A stretch of 64,000 nt of DNA from the NCBI RefSeq assembly GCF_001610835.1, contig NZ_CP011270.1, positions 372,001 through 436,000 of the forward strand, in the 5' to 3' direction. This DNA comes from Planctomyces sp. SH-PL14 (GTDB taxonomy: Bacteria; Planctomycetota; Planctomycetia; Planctomycetales; Planctomycetaceae). This document shows positions 18,862 to 30,603 of this stretch, piece by piece. The notes below the pieces were generated by a model. The model made no database searches. It was given only the letters and a program-made list of their open reading frames with translations, and had not been told where the DNA came from. Positions within the stretch are counted from its first letter, which is position 1. Every line of letters begins with the position of its first letter. The position numbers and the translations under genes were made by a program.

Positions 18862-20454
18862 TCAGACGCCGTTGTCGTTCCTTGAGAGCTTGTGCTCGTA
18901 AGCATCGACCAGGGCGATCCAGCTCGCTTCGATCACGTTCTCGCTCACACCGACCGTGCTCCACACCGCTTCTTCGTCATCAACACACTCGATAACCACC
19001 CGCACTCGCGCCGCCGTCCCTTCCGCCGAATTGATCACCCGGACCTTGTAGTCCACGAGCTTCATCGAACCGAGCTCCGGATAGGTCGGGACCAGCGCCT
19101 TGCGAAGGGAATTGTCGAGCGCATTCACGGGGCCGTCCCCTTCACCGGCCACATGCTCGATCCGGTCCCCCACCCGAACCTTGACGATTGCCTCGGTCGT
19201 CACCGAAGACGTCCCCGGAACATCGCCTGATTCCGGCGCCTGGTCCATCTGGACGTTGACCCGGTAGTGGATCCGCTGGAACCGCGACTTGTGCAGGCCC
19301 GCGCACTTGCGGACCAGCAGGTCAAAGGAGGCCTCGGCCGCCTCGAACTGGTACCCCTCGCTCTCCAGCTCGACGACCCGGTCGAGGATCTGCTTCATCA
19401 GCTTGTCATCATGCTCGAGCTTGTACTTCGTGGTCTTCGCCACGATGTTCGACTTCCCCGACAGCTCGCTGACCAGGATCCGCCGCTCATTCCCGACAAG
19501 AGCCGGATCGATGTGCTCATAGCTGTGGGCAATCCGGTTCACCGCGTGGACGTGCATCCCCCCCTTGTGGGTGAAGGCGCTCCGGCCGACGTACGGCTGG
19601 CCGTTCCGGAAGTTCATGTTGGCCAGTTCGTAGACGTAGCGCGAGAGCTCCGTCAGGTGGCCGACGCCGGTCCCGTGCAGGACCGTGTGCCCCTTCTTGA
19701 GGGCCAGGTTCCCCGCGACGCTGATCAGGTCGGCATTGCCGCACCGTTCGCCGATCCCGTTGATCGTCCCCTGAACCTGGATCGCCCCGTGGTCGACGGC
19801 CCGAACCGAGTTCGCCACTGCGACATCGCAGTCGTTGTGGCAGTGGATCCCCAGCGGCACGCGGACGCTCTTACGGACCCGGTCGAGTGTCTCGGCGATC
19901 CGCTCCGGCAGGCTCCCGCCGTTCGTGTCGCAGCAGACCACGATCTCCGCGCCGGCGTTCTGCGCGGCGAGGATCGTCTGGAGGGCGTAGTCGGGATTGG
20001 CGGCGAAGCCGTCGAAGAAGTGTTCGGCGTCATAGAAGACCCGCCGTCCCTCGGAGACGAGGTAGGCGATCGAGTCCGAGATCATAGCGAGGTTCTCTTC
20101 CAGCGAGACCCGCAGAACCTCGGTGACGTGCAGGTCCGACGTCTTGCCGACGATCGTGCAGACCTTGGCCTTCGAAGCCACGAGCCCCTGCAGGCCGGCG
20201 TCGTCCCTGGCCTCGATCCCGCGGCGGCGGGTCATGCCGAAGGCGCACACAACAGCGTGCTTGAGGTTGAGGTCGGCGACCTGCTGAAAGTACTCGGCGT
20301 CCTTCTCGTTGGACGCCGGGAACCCCCCTTCGACGAAGTCGAAACCGAGCTCATCGAGCCGCTTCGTGATGAGGAGCTTGTCCTGCAGCGAAAAGTTGAC
20401 CCCTTCCCCCTGGCTGCCGTCGCGAAGGGTCGTGTCGTAGAGTTGAACGCGCAT
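18862..20454 (-). CDS. cimA: Citramalate synthase
   Basis: 530 residues from ATG 20454. The catalytic TIM barrel has LYDTTLRDGSQGEGVNFS, the metal and acetyl-CoA motifs GIHCHNDCDVAV and NGIGERCGNADL, and the C-terminal third (from about residue 400) is a LeuA-type allosteric dimer domain (TEAIVKVRVGDRIEHVAGEG). Length and the DGSQGEG motif fit CimA of the long type rather than isopropylmalate synthase. CimA condenses pyruvate and acetyl-CoA to citramalate, giving a threonine-independent route to 2-oxobutyrate and isoleucine. A leader peptide with four Ile codons and a terminator precede it, see 20556-20727. Confidence 0.94.
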   Translation of the reverse strand: MRVQLYDTTLRDGSQGEGVNFSLQDKLLITKRLDELGFDFVEGGFPASNEKDAEYFQQVADLNLKHAVVCAFGMTRRRGIEARDDAGLQGLVASKAKVCTIVGKTSDLHVTEVLRVSLEENLAMISDSIAYLVSEGRRVFYDAEHFFDGFAANPDYALQTILAAQNAGAEIVVCCDTNGGSLPERIAETLDRVRKSVRVPLGIHCHNDCDVAVANSVRAVDHGAIQVQGTINGIGERCGNADLISVAGNLALKKGHTVLHGTGVGHLTELSRYVYELANMNFRNGQPYVGRSAFTHKGGMHVHAVNRIAHSYEHIDPALVGNERRILVSELSGKSNIVAKTTKYKLEHDDKLMKQILDRVVELESEGYQFEAAEASFDLLVRKCAGLHKSRFQRIHYRVNVQMDQAPESGDVPGTSSVTTEAIVKVRVGDRIEHVAGEGDGPVNALDNSLRKALVPTYPELGSMKLVDYKVRVINSAEGTAARVRVVIECVDDEEAVWSTVGVSENVIEASWIALVDAYEHKLSRNDNGV

Positions 20455-20551
20455 GATGGGGAGACGGGAACGAGGTGCTGGGTGTCAGGATCCGGGACGA
20501 GAAGTCAGAACTCTGCCGGGCGTGGGCTGACGGCGGAAAGCTGACCTCTCC

Positions 20552-20586
20552 AAAAACAAAAAACCCCCAGGGAGGTCCTGAGGGTT
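20552..20586 (-). terminator. Attenuator terminator in the cimA leader
   Basis: On the minus strand AACCCTCAGG-ACCTC-CCTGGGGGTT forms a 10-bp stem followed by TTTTGTTTTT, a textbook intrinsic terminator about 100 bases before the cimA start. GGACCTC inside it is complementary to GAGGTCC just after the leader-peptide stop, so an anti-terminator can form instead. A third pairing, CGGGAGGGGCG (in the leader) with CGCCCTTCCCG, would keep the anti-terminator from forming. Confidence 0.85.
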
Positions 20587-20620
20587 GGCTGGCTTCGGGA
20601 AGGGCGGATGCGTGCGGACC

Positions 20621-20677
20621 TCAGACTCGCCCCTCCCGGCGAATAATCTGAATCGAAATGGTGGTCGTGAACGGCAT
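20621..20677 (-). CDS. cimA leader peptide (isoleucine attenuator)
   Basis: 18 codons: MPFTTTISIQIIRREGRV, with AAGGAA eight bases before ATG 20677. Four of six residues 7-12 are Ile, all ATT codons, preceded by three Thr. Translation speed over these codons would report Ile-tRNA charging. Ribosome stalling there covers the CGGGAGGGGCG arm and frees the GAGGTCC anti-terminator; fast passage to the stop covers GAGGTCC and lets the terminator fold. This is the classic logic of ilv/leu leaders, here before an isoleucine-route gene. Read from sequence; not experimentally known. Confidence 0.82.
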   Translation of the reverse strand: MPFTTTISIQIIRREGRV

Positions 20678-20698
20678 CGGCGGTTCCTTGGTTTGGAG

Positions 20699-20727
20699 AG
20701 AGTACCGTGGGCTGGGGCGTCGGTCAA
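20699..20727 (-). promoter_or_regulatory. cimA: Sigma-70-like promoter for the cimA leader
   Basis: On the minus strand TTGACC (20727-20722), a 17-base spacer and TACTCT (20704-20699). A start a few bases after the -10 would give a leader of about 15 bases before the leader-peptide ATG, just enough for its ribosome-binding site. Position and spacing fit the attenuator. Confidence 0.65.
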
Positions 20728-20809
20728 ATTCACGTCTCCGCGAATCCCGATGCGGAGGCGTTCGTCGAATGGTGGCCGGACGAGGAGGCTGATCCCGGTA
20801 TCTCGAACC

Positions 20810-21150
20810 GCGTCCTTGCCGGCACAGCTTGATAGCTCAAACCCGACGTGCGACGGCAGCCTGGGGTCAAGGGGCCAAAGAAAGAACACAGGCCCCCTTG
20901 CCGCCGGAGGCGCTTCCATGAGGAACCGTGGTCAGCAACGGACGTCCGTTTGTGGAACCGGCGTTGAGGACTCCCTCAAAACACACCGCTTGCTTTGCAA
21001 TCCCCGCGGGTTGGTGAGGGGGCCATCCGGCACGTTGTCCTTGTCTGGACACTCTCTCCTTCAGACATCTCTCGACGGCCAGGCCTCCGGCGGGCAAAGA
21101 GGCTTCGCCCCCTTGCATCCCCCACCAGGGGCCAGCCCCTGGACCCCGGA
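20810..21150 (-). repeat. Dispersed intergenic element, copy E (reverse)
   Basis: About 341 bp, the longest copy, ending some 75 bases from the uvrA-like stop. It has GCGTCCTTGCCGGCAC at one end, CCTTGCCGCCGGAGGC, GAGGACTCC, GGCCTCCGGCGGGCAAAG, and the terminal hairpin CCAGGGGC-CA-GCCCCTGG. An A-rich CAAAGAAAGAACACAG patch interrupts the hairpin on one side. Confidence 0.88.
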
Positions 21151-21224
21151 TGGGTTGCCACACCACCAACCGGCGGACGCCCCCTTCCGATCTCGCGACG
21201 TCGATGTCGCGAGACCGTCCGCTC

Positions 21225-24515
<3,291 letters not shown>

Positions 24516-24599
24516 TCATGACTCGGACGCGACGACGGGAATCGAGCAAGGATAGTCGTGTCCGTCCGAACACTCCATAGACAAGGGTACAGTATCAGT

Positions 24600-24809
24600 C
24601 CGGGTCCAGGGATCCCCTGGTGGGGGATGCAAGGAGGCCACGCCCCTTGCCCGCCGGAGGCCTGACCGTCGAGAAACATTGGAAACAACGGGTATTCAAA
24701 CGCGGACCACGTGTCGCATGGCCCCTCACCAACCCGCGAGGAATACAGGGCAAGCGGCGCGGTGTGAGAAAGTCCTCAACGCGGGCTCCACAAACCGGAC
24801 ACCCGCCGT
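24600..24809 (+). repeat. Dispersed intergenic element, copy F (truncated, forward)
   Basis: About 210 bp: CGGGTCCAGGG end, CCTTGCCCGCCGGAGGCCT, and the GTCCTCAACGC core, then it stops just before the next gene's stop codon, lacking the GCCTCCGGCGGCAAGG end. It is more diverged than other copies. Confidence 0.8.
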
Positions 24810-24822
24810 GAGAGGGGGCGGA

Positions 24823-25263
24823 TCAGGCCGATTCCGCGAGGGGCTGAGCCTGGATGGCCAGCGCGGTCTTCAGAGCGGTTTTTCCCGCCGTGCTGATCTT
24901 GTAGACGAGCCCGGAGGATCGCTGGCCGATCTCGCACTTCAGCAGGCCGTGGGCAATGAGCCGCCCGTGGACCTGCGACAGGATCGCGGCGTCGACCCCC
25001 GCCACTTCGCGAATCCGGTCGAACCAGCCGACCAACGATTCGGTTTCGTCCCCCGCCTCTTCAAATGCTGGAGCGGACTGCTCGCCAGCAGGTTCCGAAA
25101 CGACCACCGCAAGAGCCGCGACGGGCTCGGAAGGAGCGGCGTCCTTCTTCGCTTTGGGCGCGGGGGGGAGTTCATCCTCCAGCGTCCGGTAGGCCGCCAG
25201 GACAAGGCCCCAGGCGGGGTTGGCGGTCATCAGGGCTGGGACGTCATCGAACATGCTCCTCAT
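24823..25263 (-). CDS. Hypothetical protein with winged-helix-like C-terminus
   Basis: 146 residues from ATG 25263; GTG 25278 and ATG 25254 are other in-frame starts. The N-terminal half is acidic and Ala/Pro-rich ([20 protein letters not shown]), likely disordered. The C-terminal half, [20 protein letters not shown] then [20 protein letters not shown] and [12 protein letters not shown], has the helix-helix-helix-wing order of a MarR/PadR-like domain, so it may bind DNA or a protein. Next to the truncated UvrA paralogue but separated from it by copy F. Function unknown. Confidence 0.6.
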   Translation of the reverse strand: MRSMFDDVPALMTANPAWGLVLAAYRTLEDELPPAPKAKKDAAPSEPVAALAVVVSEPAGEQSAPAFEEAGDETESLVGWFDRIREVAGVDAAILSQVHGRLIAHGLLKCEIGQRSSGLVYKISTAGKTALKTALAIQAQPLAESA

Positions 25264-25531
25264 ATCGGAGGATCCCACCGGCCGACGCCCTCGTTCCCGG
25301 TGGCCGCGGAGCAGCTGTCACGACCGGAAAAGTCTCGCAGGCTTCCAGAATGCTCGCGTGACTCGGCTTTCCGCGAGTCCGAGGGGCCTTTCCGTGTCCC
25401 GGATGCGAGGCCGCCCGCACCAAACGTCGGCCGGGTTCGTGGACGGCACGGGGGATCGGCTCAATAATGCGGGTCCGCCTCCAGCGGACGGACTTTCCCG
25501 ATCCCGCGCCAGGCGCAACGTGAGCGGAATC

Positions 25532-26737
25532 ATGGCTGTTGCGACGATGAATGTGCCAGACCAGCAAGGGCGGTTCGGCGAGTTCGGCCGGCGGTTCGTC
25601 CCCGAGACCCTCATGCGGGCCCTCGAGGAGCTGACCGCCGAGTACGCCCGGGCCCAGAAAGATCCGGCGTTCCAGCAGCAGCTCGACCATCTCCTCAAGA
25701 CCTACGTCGGCCGGCCGAGCCCGCTCTACTTCGCGGAACGCCTCACCGAAATGGCGGGCGGGGCGCGGATCTACCTCAAGCGGGAAGACCTCAACCACAC
25801 CGGCGCCCACAAGATCAACAACACGATGGGGCAGGTCCTCCTGACCCTCCGGATGGGGAAGAAGCGGGTCATTGCCGAGACCGGCGCCGGCCAGCACGGC
25901 GTAGCGACCGCGACCGCCTGTGCCCGCTTCGGCCTCCCCTGCGTCGTCTATATGGGCGAAGAAGACGTCCGCCGTCAGCGGCTGAACGTCTTCATCATGC
26001 GGACGATGGGAGCCGAGGTCCGTCCCGTGACGACCGGCTCCCGGACGCTCCGCGACGCGATCAACGAGGCGATGCGGGACTGGATGGCGAGCGTAGATTC
26101 GACGCACTACATCCTCGGCTCGGTCGTCGGCCCGCATCCGTTCCCGCAGATCGTCCGCGACTTCCAGGCGGTCATCGGCCGTGAAGCCCGGGCGCAGAGT
26201 CTGGAGACCTTCGGGAAGCTGCCAGATGAAGTGATTGCCTGTGTCGGCGGCGGCTCGAACAGCGCCGGGATGTTCTATCCCTTCGTCGATGATACGGGCG
26301 TGGCCCTCACGGGAGTCGAAGCGGGCGGCCGCGGTCCGGCCCCTGGTGACCACGCCAGCACGCTCTCGTACGGGGTCAAGGGGATCCTGCACGGGACCTA
26401 CAGCTACGTCCTTCAGGATCAGGACGGCCAGACGAGCGACGTTCACTCCGTGTCGGCGGGGCTCGATTACCCCGGCGTCGGTCCGGAGCACGCGTACTGG
26501 AAGGACACCGGCCGCGTGCAGTACACGAACATCCTCGACCAGGAAGCCCTCGACACCTACCGCCTCGTGGCGAAGACCGAGGGGATCCTTCCGGCAATCG
26601 AGTCCTCGCACGCCCTCGCTCAGGCGATCAAGGCGGCCAAGAAGCGGCCCAAGGATCAGAACATCGTCGTCTGCCTCTCCGGTCGCGGCGACAAGGACGT
26701 GAACGAAGTCGCCCGGCTGACTGGGCAGGAGATTTAA
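25532..26737 (+). CDS. trpB: Tryptophan synthase beta chain
   Basis: 401 residues from ATG 25532. TrpB features are complete: [17 protein letters not shown] lysine K94 in [28 protein letters not shown], the E in [16 protein letters not shown] and the phosphate loop [12 protein letters not shown], then GPEHAYW for the COMM/substrate region. Together with TrpA it converts indole (channelled from TrpA) and serine to tryptophan in an alpha2-beta2 complex in the cytoplasm. The upstream 270 bases show only small hairpins and no Trp-codon leader. trpA follows after a palindromic element. Confidence 0.96.
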   Translation: MAVATMNVPDQQGRFGEFGRRFVPETLMRALEELTAEYARAQKDPAFQQQLDHLLKTYVGRPSPLYFAERLTEMAGGARIYLKREDLNHTGAHKINNTMGQVLLTLRMGKKRVIAETGAGQHGVATATACARFGLPCVVYMGEEDVRRQRLNVFIMRTMGAEVRPVTTGSRTLRDAINEAMRDWMASVDSTHYILGSVVGPHPFPQIVRDFQAVIGREARAQSLETFGKLPDEVIACVGGGSNSAGMFYPFVDDTGVALTGVEAGGRGPAPGDHASTLSYGVKGILHGTYSYVLQDQDGQTSDVHSVSAGLDYPGVGPEHAYWKDTGRVQYTNILDQEALDTYRLVAKTEGILPAIESSHALAQAIKAAKKRPKDQNIVVCLSGRGDKDVNEVARLTGQEI

Positions 26738-26740
26738 GGG

Positions 26741-26864
26741 AAGGATTTAGGAGTCAGGATTCAGGATCAAGGAGGTGTCGATGGCGGAGGTTTCCTCAGC
26801 CGTTCGAAACACCCGACCTGCCTCCCTCTCCTCCTAGATCCTGAATCCTGAATCCTGAATCCTG
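26741..26864. repeat. Heptamer-built inverted repeat between trpB and trpA
   Basis: Two 35-base arms (26741-26775 and 26830-26864) are inverted copies with about 31 of 35 matches and a 54-base loop. Each arm is built of heptads of the kind TCAGGAT/ATCCTGA (CTGAATC repeated on the right arm). Nearly the whole trpB-trpA gap is made of it. A similar heptad palindrome lies inside asnS (31463-31570). Confidence 0.75.
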
Positions 26865-26897
26865 CCCCCTCCCCCCTTCCCTTCAAGACTCCCTCCC

Positions 26898-27713
26898 GTG
26901 TCACGCATCGCTCAAACCTTCGCTCCGCTTCGTTCCGCCCGCAAGATGGCGTTCATGCCGTTCATCACGGCGGCCGATCCCGACATGGAGACGACCGGCG
27001 ACCTGATCCGCTCGCTCGCCGAACAGGGGGTCGACCTGATCGAAGTCGGGTTCCCGTACAGCGACCCGATCGCGGACGGCCCGGTGATCCAGGCCTCCTA
27101 TACGCGGGCGCTGAACAAGAAGGCGACCGTCCGGCAGATCTTCGACGGGATCAAGGCCCTCGATACCGCCAAGCTCCCGCCGCTCGTGGCGATGCTCTCC
27201 TACGCGATCATCTTCCGGCACGGGCCGAAGACTTTCGTGCAGGAGGCCAAGGCGGCGGGCTTCTCCGGGTTCATCATTCCCGACCTCCCGGGGGACGAGG
27301 CGGCCGAGATGTTCGCGACGGTGCAGGAGGCGGGGCTGGATCTGATCCAGCTCGTGGCCCCGACGACGCCGCCGGAACGGGTCCGGGAGATCGTCAAGAA
27401 CTGCAGCGGGTTCGTGTACTGCATCGCCGTCGCGGGGACGACGGGCGTGAGGGAGCAGGTGGCGGACCAGCTCCTGAAGCAGCTTCAGTGGCTGAGGACC
27501 GAGACCGACCTGCCGCTGGCGGTCGGCTTCGGGATCGGGAAGCCAGAGCACATCGATCCGCTGCGGCAGAAGGCGGACGGGGTGATCGTCGGGTCGGCGG
27601 TCGTTCAGAACGTGCAGGACCTCGCCGACGGGAAGGCGACGAAGGGCGAGGCGATCTCCCGCATCGCGACCCTCGCCAAGGCGATGGCGACGAAAGCTCA
27701 CGAGGCGCACTGA
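26898..27713 (+). CDS. trpA: Tryptophan synthase alpha chain
   Basis: 271 residues from GTG 26898; no strong ribosome-binding site is visible. The TIM barrel shows catalytic Glu49 ([11 protein letters not shown]) and Asp60 ([10 protein letters not shown]), numbering identical to well-studied TrpA, then [25 protein letters not shown] and the phosphate sites GTTGVRE and [15 protein letters not shown]. It cleaves indole-3-glycerol phosphate to indole for TrpB. Separated from trpB by the palindromic element, so co-translation by overlap is impossible here, unlike in many bacteria. Confidence 0.96.
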   Translation: MSRIAQTFAPLRSARKMAFMPFITAADPDMETTGDLIRSLAEQGVDLIEVGFPYSDPIADGPVIQASYTRALNKKATVRQIFDGIKALDTAKLPPLVAMLSYAIIFRHGPKTFVQEAKAAGFSGFIIPDLPGDEAAEMFATVQEAGLDLIQLVAPTTPPERVREIVKNCSGFVYCIAVAGTTGVREQVADQLLKQLQWLRTETDLPLAVGFGIGKPEHIDPLRQKADGVIVGSAVVQNVQDLADGKATKGEAISRIATLAKAMATKAHEAH

Positions 27714-27746
27714 ACCGTTCCGAGGCGGCGAGGGCGAGGGGCGGGC

Positions 27747-27989
27747 ATGGCCTGGGACGACGACGACGATCCGGACGACGAGGAGTACGAAGGCTCCTAC
27801 GACGACCAGGAGATCACGATCCCCTGCCCGCACTGCGGGCGCGATGTCGTGGAGGACATCGCGAGTTGCCCCTACTGCGGGAACTACATCACGGACGGCG
27901 ACCAGACGAAGTCGTCCAGGCCCCTGTGGATCACGCTCACGATCATCCTCTGCCTGATCATGGCGATCGGCTGGGTCATTCCGTGGTGA
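27747..27989 (+). CDS. Small zinc-ribbon membrane protein
   Basis: 80 residues from ATG 27747 with GAGGGGCGGGC upstream. An acidic N-terminus (DDDDDPDDEEYEG) leads to a zinc ribbon, CPHCGRD-x8-CPYCGNYI, and a single C-terminal helix (WITLTIILCLIMAIGWVIPW). The ribbon should be cytoplasmic. It lies 33 bases after trpA in the same direction and is followed by tyrA, so it probably rides on the aromatic amino-acid transcript. Function unknown; the pattern recurs in planctomycetes as small membrane tethers. Confidence 0.78.
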   Translation: MAWDDDDDPDDEEYEGSYDDQEITIPCPHCGRDVVEDIASCPYCGNYITDGDQTKSSRPLWITLTIILCLIMAIGWVIPW

Positions 27990-28123
27990 GCGGAAGCTGT
28001 CCGTTGGGAAGGTGTCCGGCTCCCAACTACACTCGGCGGGCGACGGTTTGACCCGCTGAAGCGGGCGCCGCCGTCCCCCTTTCGTGTGCGGCTTCGGGTC
28101 GCGGTCTTTCCCAGTGAGCGTCC

Positions 28124-28987
28124 ATGTCCTCCTCGGATTCGAAGCCGATGTTTTCCACCCTCGTCGTGGCGGGGCTGGGGCTGATCGGAGGGTCGGTGGC
28201 GGCGGCGGCGAAGGCCCGCGGGGTGGCGGAGCGGGTCATCGGATTCGGGCGCAGCGCCGCCCGGATGCAGGGGGCGGTCGATGCGGGGCTCGTGGACGAG
28301 GTTGTCGATGCCGTTGTGCGGCTGCCGGCGGCTGATCTCGTGGTGGTCGCTACGCCGGTCGATCGGATTGCGGACGATGTCCGGCGGATTGCCGAGGTGA
28401 TGCCGGACTCGTGCCTGCTGACCGATGGCGGCAGCGTGAAGGAGGCGATCTGCCGGAGTCTGCGGGAGGCTCCGCCGCAGAAGGGGATGTTCGTGGGGGC
28501 CCATCCGCTCGCCGGCTCGGAGCGGAGCGGGTGGGAGCATGCGGACGCGAACCTGTTTGAGGACAAGCTGGCGGTGGTGACGCCGGACGAGCGGACGACC
28601 GACGACGCGTTGATGACGGTCGAAGGGTTCTGGAAGCGGTTGGGGATGCGGGTGGTGCGGATGTCGGCCGCGGATCATGACCGTGTACTGGCGCTGACGA
28701 GTCATCTGCCGCATCTGACGGCGGCGGCGCTGGCGGCGCAGCTTCCGGAGGACCTGCAGAAGTATGCCGCGCGGGGATTCCGTGACACGACGCGGGTGGC
28801 GGCGGGTGATGCCGACTTGTGGACGGCGATTGTTCGCCTGAATGCGGTTCCGATTGCGGATCGGATCGACGAGTTGGTGTCGACGCTGGCGAACTATTCG
28901 ACGTCGATCCGGGGCGGCGATTTTGAGCGTGTGCGGGAGCTGCTGTTCGAGGGCCAGCAGTCGCGGACACGGCTGAACGAGAATTGA
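28124..28987 (+). CDS. tyrA: Prephenate/arogenate dehydrogenase
   Basis: 287 residues from ATG 28124 (MSSSDSKPMF). A Rossmann motif LVVAGLGLIGGSVAAAAK is followed by LVVVATPV, the catalytic-histidine region GAHPLAGSERSGWEHA and the SHLPHLTAAAL dimerisation helix, as in TyrA proteins without a fused chorismate mutase or ACT domain. It oxidatively decarboxylates prephenate (or arogenate) toward tyrosine using NAD(P). No ACT domain is seen, so feedback control may be absent or act on another enzyme. The stop is followed within ten bases by copy G. Confidence 0.92.
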   Translation: MSSSDSKPMFSTLVVAGLGLIGGSVAAAAKARGVAERVIGFGRSAARMQGAVDAGLVDEVVDAVVRLPAADLVVVATPVDRIADDVRRIAEVMPDSCLLTDGGSVKEAICRSLREAPPQKGMFVGAHPLAGSERSGWEHADANLFEDKLAVVTPDERTTDDALMTVEGFWKRLGMRVVRMSAADHDRVLALTSHLPHLTAAALAAQLPEDLQKYAARGFRDTTRVAAGDADLWTAIVRLNAVPIADRIDELVSTLANYSTSIRGGDFERVRELLFEGQQSRTRLNEN

Positions 28988-28995
28988 GCCCTATC

Positions 28996-29308
28996 GGGGT
29001 CCAGGGGGCACCCCTGGTGGGGGATGCAAGGGGGCGAAGCCCTCTTGCCCGCCGGAGGCTTGGCCGTCGAGAGATGTCTGAAGGAGCACTTGTCCCAGCG
29101 CGGACAACGTACCGTATGCCCCCCTCACCAACCCGCGGGGATTGCAAAGCCAGCGGTATGATGTGACGGAGTCCTCAACGCCCGTTTCACAAAGGGGACG
29201 CCCGTTGTGTCCCACGGTTCCTCATCGAAGTGCCTCCGGCGGCAAGGGGGCGTGGCCCCCTTGACCCCAGGCTGCCGTGGCACGTCGGGTTTGAGCTATG
29301 GACGCGGT
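28996..29308 (+). repeat. Dispersed intergenic element, copy G (forward)
   Basis: About 313 bp between two convergent stops (28987 and 29320), leaving almost no other DNA. It starts GGGGTCCAGGGGGCACCCC, which folds as CCAGGGG-GCA-CCCCTGG, and holds the perfect hairpin CAAGGGGGC-GTG-GCCCCCTTG near the other end, plus the CCGCCGGAGGC / GCCTCCGGCGG pair. Confidence 0.9.
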
Positions 29309-29319
29309 TCGGGCTCCGC

Positions 29320-30603
29320 CTACATCGGCGTGGGCTGAGCCGCCTGCGCAGCCTTCGCCGCGGCCAGCTCCGCCCGCAACTCATCCATCAGCGGCCACAA
29401 CTGGTCCACATCGTCCTTGAACACGTCCCCGATCAGAACGTCCGTCACCAGATCCTTCATGTCCGGATGCTTCCGAACAAACCGGCCGAAGCTGAACCCG
29501 TCATAAAACTCGAGCACCAGCCGCTTCATCCGGTCCATCCCGTCCGCGAAGGGCTTGTGCCACCGGTTGAGCTGAGCCTCCGACGTGTCCCCCTTCGCCA
29601 GCCCCTCATTGATGGCATCCGCCGCCATCTCGCCCGACTTGAGCGCCATCAGGACGCCCGACGAATAGAGCGGATCGAGGAATCCGAAGGCGTCCCCCAC
29701 CACAACCCACCCGTCGCCCCCAGCCTGCCGGCTGCGGTACGAGTATTCCTTCTGAGCACGGAAGATGTCGCATCGCTCCGCCTTGGCGAGCCGGGGCTGG
29801 AGCCCGGGGCAACGGTCGACTTCCTGGAAATAGATCGTCTCGAAATCGGTCGTCCCGCGATCCTTGAACAGGTAGTCCTGTCCGGCCACGACCCCCACGC
29901 TGACAATGTCGTCGTGCAGCGGGATGTACCAGAACCACCCCTTCTTATCCTTGGTCTGGAGGACGATCGTCGCCCCCTCGTCCCGACCCTGGTCGCGGTG
30001 GGCTCCCTTCCAGTACGTCCAGAGGGCTGCCTTCTTGAGGACCGGGTCCCAGTCCCGCAAACCGAGCTTGCCGATCAGCATCGACTGCTGCCCGCTGGCG
30101 TCCACCACCACCTTGGCCCGCACCTCGCGCGGCTCGGTTTCTCCAGCCAGGGTCACCTTGATCCCCGTCGCCCGGGTTCCGTCGAAAACGATGTCGTTGA
30201 CCCGCGCCCCTTCGTGAACCGTCACCCCCTGCTCGGCGGCGTTCTTGAGCATCAGGTGGTCGAACTCGGAGCGGCGGACCTGCCACGTCTGCGACGAGTC
30301 CTGCGGACGGTGGTCGACGAAGTAGAACGGCTCCGACAGCTTCCCGTGCTGGGTGACGAACTGGACGCTGTACTTCTTGATGAAGTGGCTGACCTTCATC
30401 TTGGGGATCATCTTGAGACGCTGCAGCGTGAAGTACGTCTGCGGAATCAGCGACTCGCCGATATGGAACCGGGGAAACGTCTCCCGCTCGAACAGTCCGA
30501 CGCGATGCCCCTGCTGGGCGATCAGCGTGGACGTTGTGGCGCCGGCCGGCCCCCCGCCGATCACGACGACGTCGAAGTCGAAGTCGAGAGCTGAAGTCAC
30601 CAT
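29320..30603 (-). CDS. FAD-dependent oxidoreductase of the flavin-halogenase/geranylgeranyl-reductase superfamily
   Basis: 427 residues from ATG 30603. FAD-binding GxGxxG (VVVIGGGPAGATTSTLIA) is followed by ERETFPRFHIGESLIPQ, typical of the superfamily that includes tryptophan halogenases and GGR. At about 222 the sequence GWFWYIPL gives a WxWxIP motif, a marker of flavin-dependent halogenases, and Lys76/77 in HFIKKYSVQF lies where the catalytic Lys of halogenases falls. The second FAD motif is GDAFGFLDPLYSSGV. Many WxWxIP proteins are not proven halogenases, so the reaction is open. A good minus-strand promoter precedes it. Confidence 0.85.
   Translation of the reverse strand: MVTSALDFDFDVVVIGGGPAGATTSTLIAQQGHRVGLFERETFPRFHIGESLIPQTYFTLQRLKMIPKMKVSHFIKKYSVQFVTQHGKLSEPFYFVDHRPQDSSQTWQVRRSEFDHLMLKNAAEQGVTVHEGARVNDIVFDGTRATGIKVTLAGETEPREVRAKVVVDASGQQSMLIGKLGLRDWDPVLKKAALWTYWKGAHRDQGRDEGATIVLQTKDKKGWFWYIPLHDDIVSVGVVAGQDYLFKDRGTTDFETIYFQEVDRCPGLQPRLAKAERCDIFRAQKEYSYRSRQAGGDGWVVVGDAFGFLDPLYSSGVLMALKSGEMAADAINEGLAKGDTSEAQLNRWHKPFADGMDRMKRLVLEFYDGFSFGRFVRKHPDMKDLVTDVLIGDVFKDDVDQLWPLMDELRAELAAAKAAQAAQPTPM

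Noticed and set aside
19267-20544. Long plus-strand ORF opposite cimA
   Set aside because: Antisense shadow of a certain gene in high-GC DNA; composition of D/R/V/L runs and no family motif.
24516-24822. Missing N-terminal half of UvrA in another frame upstream
   Set aside because: All frames upstream of 24515 were read; only copy F and a different gene are present.
25279-25531. Trp attenuator before trpB
   Set aside because: Small hairpins exist (for example TCCGC-CTCCA-GCGGA), but no leader ORF with Trp codons or U-run was found.
26741-26864. CRISPR-like look of heptad repeats
   Set aside because: Repeats are seven bases, without spacers, and inverted between arms; no cas gene is near.
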